From contig NZ_CP053590.1 of the NCBI RefSeq assembly GCF_013365535.1, positions 1,540,501 to 1,604,500 of the forward strand: 64,000 bases of DNA, given 5' to 3'. This stretch comes from Aquimarina sp. TRL1 (GTDB lineage: Bacteria; Bacteroidota; Bacteroidia; Flavobacteriales; Flavobacteriaceae). A program made the position numbers and the translations under genes. The first letter of the stretch is position 1. Each line of letters starts with the position of its first letter. The notes beneath the pieces are model-generated. The model ran no database searches. It was not told where the DNA came from and worked only from the letters and a program-made list of their open reading frames with translations. Below are positions 9,902-18,560 of this stretch, piece by piece.

Positions 9902-11050
9902 ATGAAAAAAAGTATTATCCTACTTCTAGCATTCATTATCACAGCCAGCTCATATGGCCAGGTAATCTATGAAAAGTTTAAATCTATAAAATTAGATCAA
10001 ACCCGGGAATTAAAAATCCAACTACCCAGAAATTATAAAAAGAACGAAGATAAAATCTATCCGCTTATTATTGTATTAGATGGTGATTATTTATTTGAGC
10101 CTGTAGTAGGAAATGTTGACTACTTCTCTTATTGGGAGGACATGCCTGAATCAATTGTAGTAGGAATAAACCAAGACAAAACAAGACAAGAAGACTCCCG
10201 ATATGACTTAGCTGATTTCCTTCCTGTAAACAAAGGCGCCGAGTTTTATGAATTTATTGGTCAGGAGTTATTACCTTATTTGGATCAAACATATAGAACA
10301 GCACAATTAAAAATCATTGTTGGGCATGACCATACTGCCAACTTCATCAATTATTTTCTTTTTAAAGAAAACCCCATCTTCCACGGGTACATTAACTTAA
10401 GCCCAGATTTGGCACCTAACATGAAAGACCGCATCATAGCTGCCTTGTCTAATAGAACATCAGATACCTGGTTCTATATGGCAACCGGAACACAGGATGT
10501 AGAAAAAATAAGAAACAATGTTGTCGGCTTAGATGAAAAAATCAAAGAAATCGATAATGACAATGTAAAATATTTCTTTGACAATTTTGAAGAATCCACT
10601 CACTACACACTGGTAGGAAAAGCAATTCCCAGAGCATTAGAAGTTATCTTTGAAATGTATCGCCCAATCAGCAAAAAGAAATACAAAGAGGTTATTCTAC
10701 ATCTGGAAACATCCGCTTATGAATATCTTACTGATCTATACAAGACAACAGAAGAATTATATGGTATCAAAAGAAAAATACGGATCAATGATTTTATTGC
10801 TATCTCAACAGCTATAGAGAAAAATAAAAACTGGGAAGAGCTAGAACCTTTAGGAAAACTTGCCAGAAAAGAACACCCTGATACTATGCTTGGCAATTAC
10901 TATTTAGGGATGTATTACGAACAAATAGGGGAACCCAAAAAAGCGATGAGAGCATACGAAAATGGTTTCCTACAAAGTGAAGTCGCGTTTTTGACAAAAG
11001 ACTTTATGCTGGAAAAAGTAAATAAAATTAAGGAAGATTTTGGTTGGTAA
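9902..11050 (+). CDS. Secreted alpha/beta-hydrolase-fold protein with C-terminal TPR segment
   Basis: Residues 1-20 form a signal peptide (cleavage near SSYG-Q), so I place the start at ATG 9902 rather than the GTG at 9878. Residues 30-270 resemble the esterase D/enterochelin-esterase fold (YPLIIVLDGDYLF, IVVGINQ, EFIGQELLPYLDQTYRT). The nucleophile elbow, normally GHSxG, reads G141-H142-D143-H-T, so the catalytic serine is replaced by aspartate. The last 100 residues (WEELEPLGKLARKEHP, YLGMYYEQIGEPKKAMRAYENG) look like tetratricopeptide repeats. It probably acts in the periplasm. Whether it still hydrolyses an ester is doubtful; a binding role is possible. Confidence 0.75.
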   Translation: MKKSIILLLAFIITASSYGQVIYEKFKSIKLDQTRELKIQLPRNYKKNEDKIYPLIIVLDGDYLFEPVVGNVDYFSYWEDMPESIVVGINQDKTRQEDSRYDLADFLPVNKGAEFYEFIGQELLPYLDQTYRTAQLKIIVGHDHTANFINYFLFKENPIFHGYINLSPDLAPNMKDRIIAALSNRTSDTWFYMATGTQDVEKIRNNVVGLDEKIKEIDNDNVKYFFDNFEESTHYTLVGKAIPRALEVIFEMYRPISKKKYKEVILHLETSAYEYLTDLYKTTEELYGIKRKIRINDFIAISTAIEKNKNWEELEPLGKLARKEHPDTMLGNYYLGMYYEQIGEPKKAMRAYENGFLQSEVAFLTKDFMLEKVNKIKEDFGW

Positions 11051-11072
11051 CCAAATCAAGATAAGTTTAAAG

Positions 11073-11100
11073 AAAGGCTCTAAATTATAGAGCCTTTTTA
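11073..11100 (+). terminator. Terminator after the panC operon
   Basis: The stem AAAGGCTCTA (11073-11082) pairs with TAGAGCCTTT (11088-11097) around AATTA and runs into T's. It lies 22 bases after the hydrolase-fold gene and separates it from radA. Confidence 0.85.
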
Positions 11101-11159
11101 TTTGGAAACACCTTATCAAAAAGAAATAGTAGTATTTTTACCCACAACAGAATTCTTTT

Positions 11160-12527
11160 ATGGCTAAGACTAAAACAACTTTTTTTTGTCAAAATTGCGG
11201 AACTCAATACTCCAAATGGCAAGGACAATGTTCTTCTTGCAAAGAATGGAATACTATCGCAGAAGAGCTGGTACAGAAAGCAGAAAAAAATGACTGGAAA
11301 ACCCCTGAAAATGCAAAAAAAACAAAACGTTCTTCCAAACCATTAAAGATTTCAGAGATCGATACTTCTCATGATGCGAGATACAATACGAATGATGCAG
11401 AGTTAAACAGAGTTCTAGGAGGCGGACTTGTTCCCGGGTCTTTAACGCTATTAGGAGGAGAGCCTGGAATAGGAAAAAGCACCTTATTATTACAGATCAG
11501 CCTCAGGCTTCCTTTCAAAACATTATATGTATCCGGAGAAGAGAGTCAGAAACAGATCAAAATGAGGGCAGAGCGTATTACTGCCAAAACTGATAATTGC
11601 CTGATTCTCACGGAAACAAAAACACAGCAAATTTTTAGACAGGTAGAAGCAATCAACCCCGATATCCTGATTATTGACTCAATACAAACACTTCACAGTG
11701 ATTACATAGAAAGTAGTCCAGGTAGTATTTCTCAAATACGAGAATGTACTACTGAGCTTATCAAATTCGCCAAAGAAACCGCAACTCCCGTCATCCTTAT
11801 TGGACATATCACCAAAGATGGACATATCGCAGGACCTAAAATATTAGAACACATGGTAGATACAGTCCTTCAATTCGAGGGGGACAGAAATCATGTATAT
11901 CGGATTCTGAGATCTTTAAAAAACAGATTTGGGTCTACCTCTGAACTAGGTATTTATGAAATGCTCGGAAATGGATTAAGGGAAGTAACAAACCCTAGCG
12001 AAATATTAATCTCCAAAAAAGAAGAAGCCTTAAGTGGTACTGCCATTGCTGCCACAATAGAAGGAATGCGTCCCCTATTAATCGAAATACAGGCACTTGT
12101 TAGTACAGCAGTATACGGAACCCCGCAACGAAGCAGTACAGGCTATAATGTAAAACGATTAAATATGATCCTGGCGGTACTAGAAAAACGTGCTGGTTTC
12201 AGGCTTGGAGCCAAAGATGTTTTCCTCAATATCACCGGGGGAATCTCTGTGGATGATCCAGCCATTGACTTAGCCGTTGTAGCAGCCATTCTCTCTTCTA
12301 ACGAAGACATTCCTGTTCCTAAGGAATACTGTTTTGCTGCTGAAATTGGCTTAGCGGGAGAAATTCGACCTGTGAGCAAAGTAGAACAACGTATTCAGGA
12401 AGCAGAAAAATTAGGGTTTTCTACCATTTTTGTTTCAAAATACAATAAAATTTCCCTAAAAAATACCCAAATAGAAATTCAGTTAGTGGCCAAAATCGAA
12501 GATATAGCCGCCTATCTTTTTGGATAA
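11160..12527 (+). CDS. radA: DNA repair protein RadA
   Basis: The 455-residue RecA-like ATPase drives branch migration of recombination intermediates. An N-terminal zinc finger is seen at C10-x2-C13 and C24-x2-C27, the Walker A motif GEPGIGKST at about 100-108, the RadA-specific KNRFGST near 258, and a C-terminal Lon-protease-like domain (GYNVKRLNMILAVLEKRAG, AEIGLAGEIRPV). The length is normal. It has its own small gap upstream, with a weak box TATTTTTA at 11133-11140 before ATG 11160, and ends at a strong shared terminator. Confidence 0.97.
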   Translation: MAKTKTTFFCQNCGTQYSKWQGQCSSCKEWNTIAEELVQKAEKNDWKTPENAKKTKRSSKPLKISEIDTSHDARYNTNDAELNRVLGGGLVPGSLTLLGGEPGIGKSTLLLQISLRLPFKTLYVSGEESQKQIKMRAERITAKTDNCLILTETKTQQIFRQVEAINPDILIIDSIQTLHSDYIESSPGSISQIRECTTELIKFAKETATPVILIGHITKDGHIAGPKILEHMVDTVLQFEGDRNHVYRILRSLKNRFGSTSELGIYEMLGNGLREVTNPSEILISKKEEALSGTAIAATIEGMRPLLIEIQALVSTAVYGTPQRSSTGYNVKRLNMILAVLEKRAGFRLGAKDVFLNITGGISVDDPAIDLAVVAAILSSNEDIPVPKEYCFAAEIGLAGEIRPVSKVEQRIQEAEKLGFSTIFVSKYNKISLKNTQIEIQLVAKIEDIAAYLFG

Positions 12528-12540
12528 TAAAAAAAGAAAA

Positions 12541-12572
12541 GAGATGCCTAAAAGCATCTCTTCTTTTCTTTC
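12541..12572. terminator. Bidirectional terminator between radA and the collagen-like lipoprotein gene
   Basis: GAGATGC (12541-12547) pairs with GCATCTC (12554-12560); flanking AAAGAAAA and TTCTTTTCTTT extend the stem and give T-rich tails on both strands. It lies between two genes that converge. Confidence 0.85.
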
Positions 12573-12576
12573 GTAT

Positions 12577-13719
12577 TTATGGGTTATATATATTGACAGT
12601 ATTTCCATTATCTTCTAACGTTTGTATATCATTTTCTCCTTGCGCTGAAGGAGCCCCCACCATAGAAATATCTTTCCCAGTTATAGCCGGAGTAATCGAT
12701 ACTAAATGTGCCAAAAAAGCATCTATATCTGCTGTTTTTAATCGTCCATTTGAAATATTAACCCTTTCAAAACTTGTTAACGATGATAATTTCAGGCTAT
12801 TTATATCATAAGGAACACCATTGATCCAATCATAATATATAGAAAACCCTTCTTCTAAAGACTGTAATTTAGAAAAATCAATGTCTTGCAGGTTATTATT
12901 TCTGGAAATATAAGAATCCTTAGCAGTCTCTAATACAGGAAAAGAAACCCCTAAAAGGCTTTGATGATTACTAATATGAATCCCATCTTCTAGAGTTATC
13001 AACGCTGGAAAATCTAATTGCTCTATCGCAACATTATCATAACATCTTATCGAGTTCGCTCGAGAAAGTTCCGGAAACTCCATAGCTATTAACGCCATAT
13101 TATCACTAATGCTTATACTGGTTTCCAGGTTCCCTTTTAAACGAGGAAAAGAAACACTTTCCAGTTTTTCGTTATTATCGATGTACACTGTTCCAAATGC
13201 TTCTTCTAAGTTTAAAGAGAGTGCTGTTATCTTCTTGTTATTCGTAAAAAGAAAACTTTCTACCGACGATAAAGATGCCATATTAACCTGCTCTAACAAT
13301 GGGTTTTTGTTTATTTTCACAAAGTCATACACCTCCTCTAAGCCTTCTATCTCAATAGAGGTCAACTTCTCATTATTGTTAATTTCCAGACGAACTAAGT
13401 CAACTGCTTTTGTAATGTGCAATCTGGTTAGATTACTCGTGTTTTTTATTAATATTACTTCCGTATATTCATTAATATCTTCCAGTTTTTTTGCCGCAGC
13501 ATCATCTGTAATATCTCCGCTTAGCACAATATAGGTAGAGGAGCCCCCATCTTCTCCATCCTCACCATCTTTTCCATCTTCTCCATCTTTTCCATCCTTG
13601 CCGTCTATACCGTCTATACCATCCTTACCATTTTTTCCATCTGCCCCATCTTCAGAACACGAGAATAAAACTCCTGCAAAAACAAATAAAAACATCTTAA
13701 TCAGTAACTGTTTTCTCAT
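12577..13719 (-). CDS. Surface lipoprotein with acidic collagen-like repeat and LRR-like domain
   Basis: The 380-residue protein starts with a lipoprotein signal (GVLFSC, Cys21) followed by SEDGAD, an acidic export signal. Residues 25-59 are eleven uninterrupted Gly-X-Asp/Asn triplets (GKD, GID, GED) with no proline. After a GSSTY linker, residues 65-340 repeat a roughly 22-residue unit with patterns such as LRLEINNNEKLTSIEIEGL and FLFTNNKKITALSL, like receptor L-domain or leucine-rich-repeat solenoids. I read it as a cell-surface protein with a rod-like stalk and a solenoid binding domain. The ligand is unknown. Collagen-like repeat plus solenoid lipoproteins are known in flavobacteria as hypothetical proteins. 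Confidence 0.72.
   Translation of the reverse strand: MRKQLLIKMFLFVFAGVLFSCSEDGADGKNGKDGIDGIDGKDGKDGEDGKDGEDGEDGGSSTYIVLSGDITDDAAAKKLEDINEYTEVILIKNTSNLTRLHITKAVDLVRLEINNNEKLTSIEIEGLEEVYDFVKINKNPLLEQVNMASLSSVESFLFTNNKKITALSLNLEEAFGTVYIDNNEKLESVSFPRLKGNLETSISISDNMALIAMEFPELSRANSIRCYDNVAIEQLDFPALITLEDGIHISNHQSLLGVSFPVLETAKDSYISRNNNLQDIDFSKLQSLEEGFSIYYDWINGVPYDINSLKLSSLTSFERVNISNGRLKTADIDAFLAHLVSITPAITGKDISMVGAPSAQGENDIQTLEDNGNTVNIYNP
13543..13647 (-). repeat. Nine-base coding repeat for Gly-X-Asp triplets
   Basis: On the plus strand the segment is made of CCATC/TCC-type 9-base units (ccatcttttccatc and variants), read on the minus strand as GGA-AAA-GAT-like codons. It encodes residues 25-59 of the lipoprotein. 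Near-identical units make it a likely site of length change between strains. Confidence 0.7.
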
Positions 13720-13891
13720 AATATTCGATTGATTTTTAAAATTTTCAAACGAAATATACAGTCCTTCAAATTTCTTTTATTACAATCTTCTCTCTTTTTG
13801 CAGTCTTTTCAGTAAACAACCTTGTCTATTTATAAACAAACATATTTTCTCGTTCAATTCCAACATTATACCTCCTTCAAAAAAGATATTT

Positions 13892-14923
13892 TTAAGGAGC
13901 TGGGTTAGGATTATCCGCATGTACTGCATTAATTTCTTTTAGAATTTCTTTCGACAATGTTAGATTAATACTATCAATATTTTCTTTTAATTGTGCTACA
14001 GATGTTGCCCCGATAATATTACTTGTTACAAAAGGTCGGTCTGTAACAAATGCCAAAGACATCTGCGTAAGACTAATCCCATATTTTTTGGCGATCTCAT
14101 TATAGGCACGCGTCGCCTTAAATGAATTCTCATTATGATATCTGGAATATTGAGGAAATAGTGTAACTCTTGCATTTTCAGGAGTGGCGTCTAAATACTT
14201 TCCAGTCAATTGTCCAAAGCCTAAAGGAGAGTATGGCAAATGTCCTACATTTTCTCTATGCAACACCTCAGTCAACCCTATTTCATCTTTTCTGTTTAAC
14301 AAACTGTATGGGTTTTGAACCGTAATCATTTTCGGAGCACCTTTTCGGGCTTCTTCAATATAACGCATCACCCCATAAGGTGTCTCATTAGACAATCCTA
14401 TATGCCTTATCTTACCAGACTGTATAAATCCTTCCAAACTTTGTAATACTGCCGCGAAATTATCCTCCCAAAGCTCTTTTTCGTAATGACTATATCCTAA
14501 TTTGCCAAAAAAATTCGTATTTCTTTCCGGCCAATGCAATTGGTATAAGTCTATATAGTCTGTCTGCAACCTTTCTAAACTTTTATGTATAGCGTCTTCG
14601 AACTCAGATTTCACAAACTTACCTTCTCTTATATGTGCTGTAAACTCTGCAGGACCAACAATCTTAGAAGCAATTATCAGCTGATCTCTATTCTTGTTCT
14701 TTTGCAACCATGAACCAATAATTTTTTCCGTACTCCCTTGTGTTTCTTTTCTGGAAGGAATGGAATACAATTCTGCGGTATCAATAAAATTCACCCCTTG
14801 ACTCATGGCATAATCCAATTGTTCATGCCCTTCTTTTTCTGTGTTTTGCTCCCCCCAGGTCATCGAACCTAAGCAAATTTTACTCACCTTAATATCTGTA
14901 TTCGGCAATTTTGTATATCTCAT
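13892..14923 (-). CDS. Aldo/keto reductase, Tas-like
   Basis: The 343-residue cytoplasmic NADP(H)-dependent oxidoreductase has a TIM-barrel fold. The catalytic residues are visible as Asp and Tyr in FIDTAELYS (about residues 48-53), Lys in LIIASKI and His in YQLHWPE. The opening KVSKICLGSMTWGEQ and the IIGATSVAQLKENI near the C terminus fit the Tas/YajO branch. The substrate is unknown. It stands alone on the minus strand with a promoter box at 14962-14969. Confidence 0.88.
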   Translation of the reverse strand: MRYTKLPNTDIKVSKICLGSMTWGEQNTEKEGHEQLDYAMSQGVNFIDTAELYSIPSRKETQGSTEKIIGSWLQKNKNRDQLIIASKIVGPAEFTAHIREGKFVKSEFEDAIHKSLERLQTDYIDLYQLHWPERNTNFFGKLGYSHYEKELWEDNFAAVLQSLEGFIQSGKIRHIGLSNETPYGVMRYIEEARKGAPKMITVQNPYSLLNRKDEIGLTEVLHRENVGHLPYSPLGFGQLTGKYLDATPENARVTLFPQYSRYHNENSFKATRAYNEIAKKYGISLTQMSLAFVTDRPFVTSNIIGATSVAQLKENIDSINLTLSKEILKEINAVHADNPNPAP

Positions 14924-14961
14924 CTCTATAGAATTAAGTAATCATATCAATTTTGTCTTCC

Positions 14962-14969
14962 CAAAAATA
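14962..14969 (-). promoter_or_regulatory. -7 promoter box for the aldo/keto reductase gene
   Basis: CAAAAATA on the plus strand reads TATTTTTG on the minus strand, matching TAnnTTTG, 38 bases upstream of the start codon. No strong -33 element is evident. Confidence 0.4.
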
Positions 14970-15302
14970 CATAATCTCTTTTAGGGGGTACCTATAAAAA
15001 AATCCCCTTTTTATGCACTTAGTGAGATTTAAAAACTTCGACACTTGTACCGAAAAATTTATAGTAGTTTCCCTTGAATACTTTGTAGCACTACTCCAAG
15101 GCAGTTGATTGCTTTTTTGGGAAGAAATTCCACAACTACATGATTCTTTCCACAATAAATTTTAATTCATTAAAAAACCCAAAAAACACTAATTAACTGA
15201 AAAACAGAAAGATGGGTGTTGCAACTACTTTATTCTTCCTTTTGGAACAGTTCTTTCTCTGATATAAGCGAATTAACCTAATAATTAAAAATTTCAAGAC
15301 TT
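14970..15302. other. Intergenic region without a supported gene
   Basis: Between the aldo/keto reductase and the small secreted protein. A 73-codon minus-strand frame exists here but its composition (scattered Cys, Trp, Lys, no recognisable pattern) and its overlap with the promoter argue against a gene. Short AT-rich tracts before 15303 presumably hold that gene's promoter, though I could not place an exact TAnnTTTG box. Confidence 0.5.
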
Positions 15303-15620
15303 ATGAAAAAGCTAAGCATTTTAATCGCGGTATTTGTTGTTTCTTTCTCTTCAACAATCATAGCTCAGGGATCTCAGACTGCACCTGCTATAGAAGAAGC
15401 AGTAATAGAGGTAGCTCAGGAAAAGTATACAAAAGTAGCAACTGATCAGGTTTCTAATGTAGTAAAAGCTGCGGTAGAAAAAGATTTTGAAGGAGCTACA
15501 ATAAAAGAAGCCTTCCAGGATGAAGAAGGAAACTTCAAATTAGTTCTAGTGATAGGCGAAGAAACAAAAACAGTATACGCTAATAAAAACGGAGAATGGT
15601 TCAACCCTAATAGTAAATAA
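15303..15620 (+). CDS. Small secreted protein of unknown function
   Basis: The 105-residue protein has an N-terminal signal peptide of about 21 residues (MKKLSILIAVFVVSFSSTIIA, cleavage before QGS). The mature part of 84 residues reads as one helix-rich half (VATDQVSNVVKAAVEKDFEG) and a beta-hairpin (FKLVLVIGEETKTVYANKNGEW), which recalls the PepSY/BLIP-like small periplasmic domains common in flavobacteria. I do not recognise a defined family and assign no function. It is flanked by a terminator and appears to be monocistronic, so it may be highly expressed. Confidence 0.7.
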   Translation: MKKLSILIAVFVVSFSSTIIAQGSQTAPAIEEAVIEVAQEKYTKVATDQVSNVVKAAVEKDFEGATIKEAFQDEEGNFKLVLVIGEETKTVYANKNGEWFNPNSK

Positions 15621-15656
15621 GAACTCTTATAAACCAAGCTATTCTTAATACCTATA

Positions 15657-15686
15657 AAAAGAACTTCTGACGAAGTTCTTTTTTAG
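15657..15686 (+). terminator. Terminator of the small secreted protein gene
   Basis: AAAAGAACTTC (15657-15667) pairs with GAAGTTCTTTT (15672-15682) around TGAC, followed by further T's. Confidence 0.85.
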
Positions 15687-15780
15687 TTTATATCTTCTTT
15701 ACACCTCTCCATGTATAATGCTATTGATGAATGAAATTTATTAACTCTGTGAAATAAAAAAAGCGCTATCCGCGCTACTT

Positions 15781-16080
15781 TTATGAAAGTGGTAAAATCT
15801 CGACCACTTTTCCATATACATTCTTCGTCCATCCATTAAGATGTCCTTTATTATTACCTATCAAAACGCCTCTTTTTATATTCTTTGCCTTTACCAGGTG
15901 CGTAAAACAAGTACCTCTTACCTTGCAAAAAACAATATCTCCTGGTTCGCAATCCATCCAGTCAGCAGGTACCAAGACAACAGCTTGCTTAGATTTCAAA
16001 ATAGGTAACATAGAATTTCCTGGTTCTTTGGAGATAATCGTTTCTCCATTCAATAGTTTTTGAATCTTCCAATTCATCAT
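15781..16080 (-). CDS. Stand-alone S24/S26-type peptidase-like protein
   Basis: The 99-residue protein has the GNSMLPIL motif (Ser23) of LexA/signal-peptidase-fold serine-lysine proteases, then PGDIVFCKVRG (46-56) and THLVKAK (60-66), where Lys64 is the likely general base. The later GNNKGHLNGW is typical of a small, stand-alone branch of this fold. There is no DNA-binding domain and no membrane anchor, so it is neither LexA nor a signal peptidase I. It may start at either Met1 or Met2. Its substrate is unknown. A 28-base near-perfect palindrome at its promoter is described separately. Confidence 0.75.
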   Translation of the reverse strand: MMNWKIQKLLNGETIISKEPGNSMLPILKSKQAVVLVPADWMDCEPGDIVFCKVRGTCFTHLVKAKNIKRGVLIGNNKGHLNGWTKNVYGKVVEILPLS

Positions 16081-16151
16081 AAAATAGTTTTAAAAATTAA
16101 ACATTAATTCAAAAACTATGGAGTACAAAGAAATTTCATTCTTCCAGAACA

Positions 16152-16179
16152 GGTAACTAGAAAATCTTTTCTAGTTACC
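16152..16179. promoter_or_regulatory. 28-base palindrome at the S24-type gene promoter
   Basis: GGTAACTAGAAAA (16152-16164) and TTTTCTAGTTACC (16167-16179) are perfect 13-base inverted repeats around TC. There is no T-run, so it is not a terminator. It starts 2 bases after the minus-strand -7 box (16182-16189) and should cover the transcription start, as a repressor operator would. It could also fold as a hairpin at the 5' end of the mRNA. Confidence 0.65.
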
Positions 16180-16181
16180 GA

Positions 16182-16189
16182 CAAATATA
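16182..16189 (-). promoter_or_regulatory. -7 promoter box for the S24-type peptidase gene
   Basis: CAAATATA on the plus strand reads TATATTTG on the minus strand, an exact TAnnTTTG match about 100 bases upstream of the start codon. Confidence 0.45.
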
Positions 16190-16271
16190 CCATTTTTCAA
16201 AAAACTCACTTCCCTGCCAAAAAAAGAGAAGGGAATTTTCCCACAAATCCGATACGTTAAAAACATTAATT

Positions 16272-16294
16272 TTATTTAGACTTAATATAAATAA
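16272..16294. promoter_or_regulatory. Putative iron-responsive operator upstream of the haem-uptake genes
   Basis: A dyad TTATTTA (16272-16278) and TAAATAA (16288-16294) with a 9-base spacer sits just upstream of the -7 box at 16299-16306. Its size and TTTAGA...TAAA character resemble 19-bp DtxR- or Fur-type boxes. The link to iron rests on its position before haem-uptake genes. Confidence 0.4.
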
Positions 16295-16298
16295 GATA

Positions 16299-16306
16299 TA
16301 TATTTG
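16299..16306 (+). promoter_or_regulatory. -7 promoter box for the haem-uptake receptor gene
   Basis: TATATTTG followed by CATC matches TAnnTTTG exactly, 25 bases before the ATG at 16332. Confidence 0.5.
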
Positions 16307-16331
16307 CATCATAAAACAAAGAATAAAACTA

Positions 16332-18470
16332 ATGACACGTTTAAAATCATATCTATTCTTGAGCCTGGGAGTACTTACAGCTCCTTTGTTTGCTCAGGAA
16401 AATAAACCCCAAGATTCTTTAAACATCGAACGTCTGGACAAAGTTGTAGTGACAGGTCAGTACAACCCTCAATCAGCAAAAAAATCAGTATTTGAAGTAA
16501 AAACAATTACACGATCCGAAATAGAAAATCAAGCGGGGAATAATCTTGCCGACATATTAAATACCACCCTCAATCTAAATATCATCCCCAATACATCTTC
16601 CGGAAAATCGGGAGTAAGCCTTTTTGGTCTGGACGGGCAATATTTTAAAGTCCTTATTGACAATATTCCTGTCATTAATGAAGAGGGAGTAGGAAACAAC
16701 ACCGATCTTACCTTAATAAATCTAGACGATATAGAGCGCGTAGAAATTGTCGAAGGATCCATGGGAGTACAATACGGATCTAATGCTGTTTCCGGAATTA
16801 TAAATATTATTACCAAAAAACAATCCATACACAACTGGGAAATTGACGCTTATATTCAGGAAGAAACTGTCGGAGAAGAATATGAATTATTCGATAAAGG
16901 GCGACATGTTCAATCTATAAAAATCGGTCATAATCTCACAGATGAAATCTATTGGAATGCCTCTTATACTCATAACGATTTTGGAGGTTTCTGGAACGAT
17001 CATCAAGGAAAAAACTACGATAAAGATGATGGATTGAGAGGGCATGAGTGGCTCCCTAAAGAACAACATAACGGAAATTTACTAGTCAACCTAAGCAGAG
17101 AGAACCATCGTTTCTTCTATAAGTTTAATTATTTTAATGAACGAATTGAAAAATTTGATAAAACGGTAAACCTTAACCCTAATGCAGCAACGCAAACAAT
17201 CGATCCTGTAGGGTTAGATGAGATCTTTACAAATAACAGATACTACCATCACATCAATGGATTTGGAACGATTTCCGGTCAAGCCAATTACAACATCTCT
17301 GTTTCGTACCAGCAACAGCAAAAAGACTTGGAACGATATACATATCGAATCAGAAAAGATCAAAAGCTAAACAGAGATAGTCAGGAATACCTAAAAAGAT
17401 CTGCACTGTTCTCCAGAGGTACCTTTAATAACATTATAAGTTCGAATACCCTTTCGCTTCAAGCTGGATATGAACTTACTTTAGAGGAAGGAAATGGTTC
17501 TCCATTTGCTATCACAATTGCCCCAGGGCAAGAAGAAGTAAAAAGAAGCTTAGATAACTATGACATATTTGCCTCGTCAGAAATCAACCTTTCGGATCGA
17601 TTCTCTATTCGTCCGGGAGCACGTATTTCTTTTAGCAGTATTTTCGAAAATCAATATACCGGATCTTTAAGCTCCAAGTACCTATTCAAAAATAACATAG
17701 AACTAAGAACTGTTATTGGTACTGCTAACAGAACACCTAATTACAATGAACTATTTACATATTTTGTAGATGTTAATCACAATATACAAGGAAACCCAGG
17801 TCTAGATCCTGAACAAGGAGTATCTGCTTTTATACACCTTAAAAAACAATCTTGGTTAGCAAATGATAAATTAATATTGAGCAATAAAATAAGTGCTTCA
17901 TATCTGGGATTAAAAGACAGAATAGAACTAATTGTTGTAAACAGAACCCCTCTAGCATATCAATATAACAACATTGACAGTTATAAATCTTTTGGTGTAT
18001 TTTCTGAAAACACCCTAAGATATGGAACTTTCTCTGCTCAGGTAGGAGGGTCTCTTCTTGGAATTTCCAAGATACTGGACAGCAAAGTAAACTCCAAAGA
18101 TGATTTCTTATACAATCTGCAATTAAATGCAAACCTGGAATATTCGGTTCCTAAATGGAAAACTGTATTCGGTGTTTATTTCAAGCATATTGGTCAGCAA
18201 CATCAATTTCGTGAAGAAACCAACGAAGAAGGGAATCAAGTATTTGTAAAAGGAACTACTGATGCCTATAGCTGGATGAATACGACCATCAGAAAGTCCT
18301 TTCTGTCGAATAAAATACATGCCACATTCGGAATCCGCAATCTGTTTGATGTGAGATCTATAGATACCAATGCGCTTTCCGGAGGAGCACATAGTGGTCG
18401 CCCTACAAGCATTCCGATTGCTTATGGAAGATCTTATTTCTTAAAACTAGCATACGATATCAACCTTTAA
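16332..18470 (+). CDS. TonB-dependent outer-membrane receptor, probable haem receptor (HmuR-like)
   Basis: The 712-residue protein has a signal peptide (cleavage after LFAQ), a TonB-box-like DKVVVTG near residue 37, a plug domain (ADILNTTLNLNI, GLDGQYFKVLIDNIPV, IERVEIVEGSMGVQYGSNAVSGIINIITKK) and a C-terminal beta-barrel ending in a strand with aromatic residues (GRSYFLKLAYDINL). There is no carboxypeptidase-like N-terminal extension. The gene is followed 90 bases later by an HmuY-like lipoprotein, so I read it as the haem transporter of an hmuRY-type pair. The family is certain; the haem substrate is inferred from the neighbour. Confidence 0.85.
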   Translation: MTRLKSYLFLSLGVLTAPLFAQENKPQDSLNIERLDKVVVTGQYNPQSAKKSVFEVKTITRSEIENQAGNNLADILNTTLNLNIIPNTSSGKSGVSLFGLDGQYFKVLIDNIPVINEEGVGNNTDLTLINLDDIERVEIVEGSMGVQYGSNAVSGIINIITKKQSIHNWEIDAYIQEETVGEEYELFDKGRHVQSIKIGHNLTDEIYWNASYTHNDFGGFWNDHQGKNYDKDDGLRGHEWLPKEQHNGNLLVNLSRENHRFFYKFNYFNERIEKFDKTVNLNPNAATQTIDPVGLDEIFTNNRYYHHINGFGTISGQANYNISVSYQQQQKDLERYTYRIRKDQKLNRDSQEYLKRSALFSRGTFNNIISSNTLSLQAGYELTLEEGNGSPFAITIAPGQEEVKRSLDNYDIFASSEINLSDRFSIRPGARISFSSIFENQYTGSLSSKYLFKNNIELRTVIGTANRTPNYNELFTYFVDVNHNIQGNPGLDPEQGVSAFIHLKKQSWLANDKLILSNKISASYLGLKDRIELIVVNRTPLAYQYNNIDSYKSFGVFSENTLRYGTFSAQVGGSLLGISKILDSKVNSKDDFLYNLQLNANLEYSVPKWKTVFGVYFKHIGQQHQFREETNEEGNQVFVKGTTDAYSWMNTTIRKSFLSNKIHATFGIRNLFDVRSIDTNALSGGAHSGRPTSIPIAYGRSYFLKLAYDINL

Positions 18471-18560
18471 TAAAAAGACAAAAAGCATTCGATCATTTCG
18501 ATATAACCAATGATAAAAAGAATGACTGATTGCATCTGACAACTCATAAAAAACTAACAG

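Noticed and set aside
14934..15155. 73-codon minus-strand frame upstream of the aldo/keto reductase
   Set aside because: It overlaps the gene's promoter box, has random-like composition and no signal peptide or domain; relatives would be needed to revive it.
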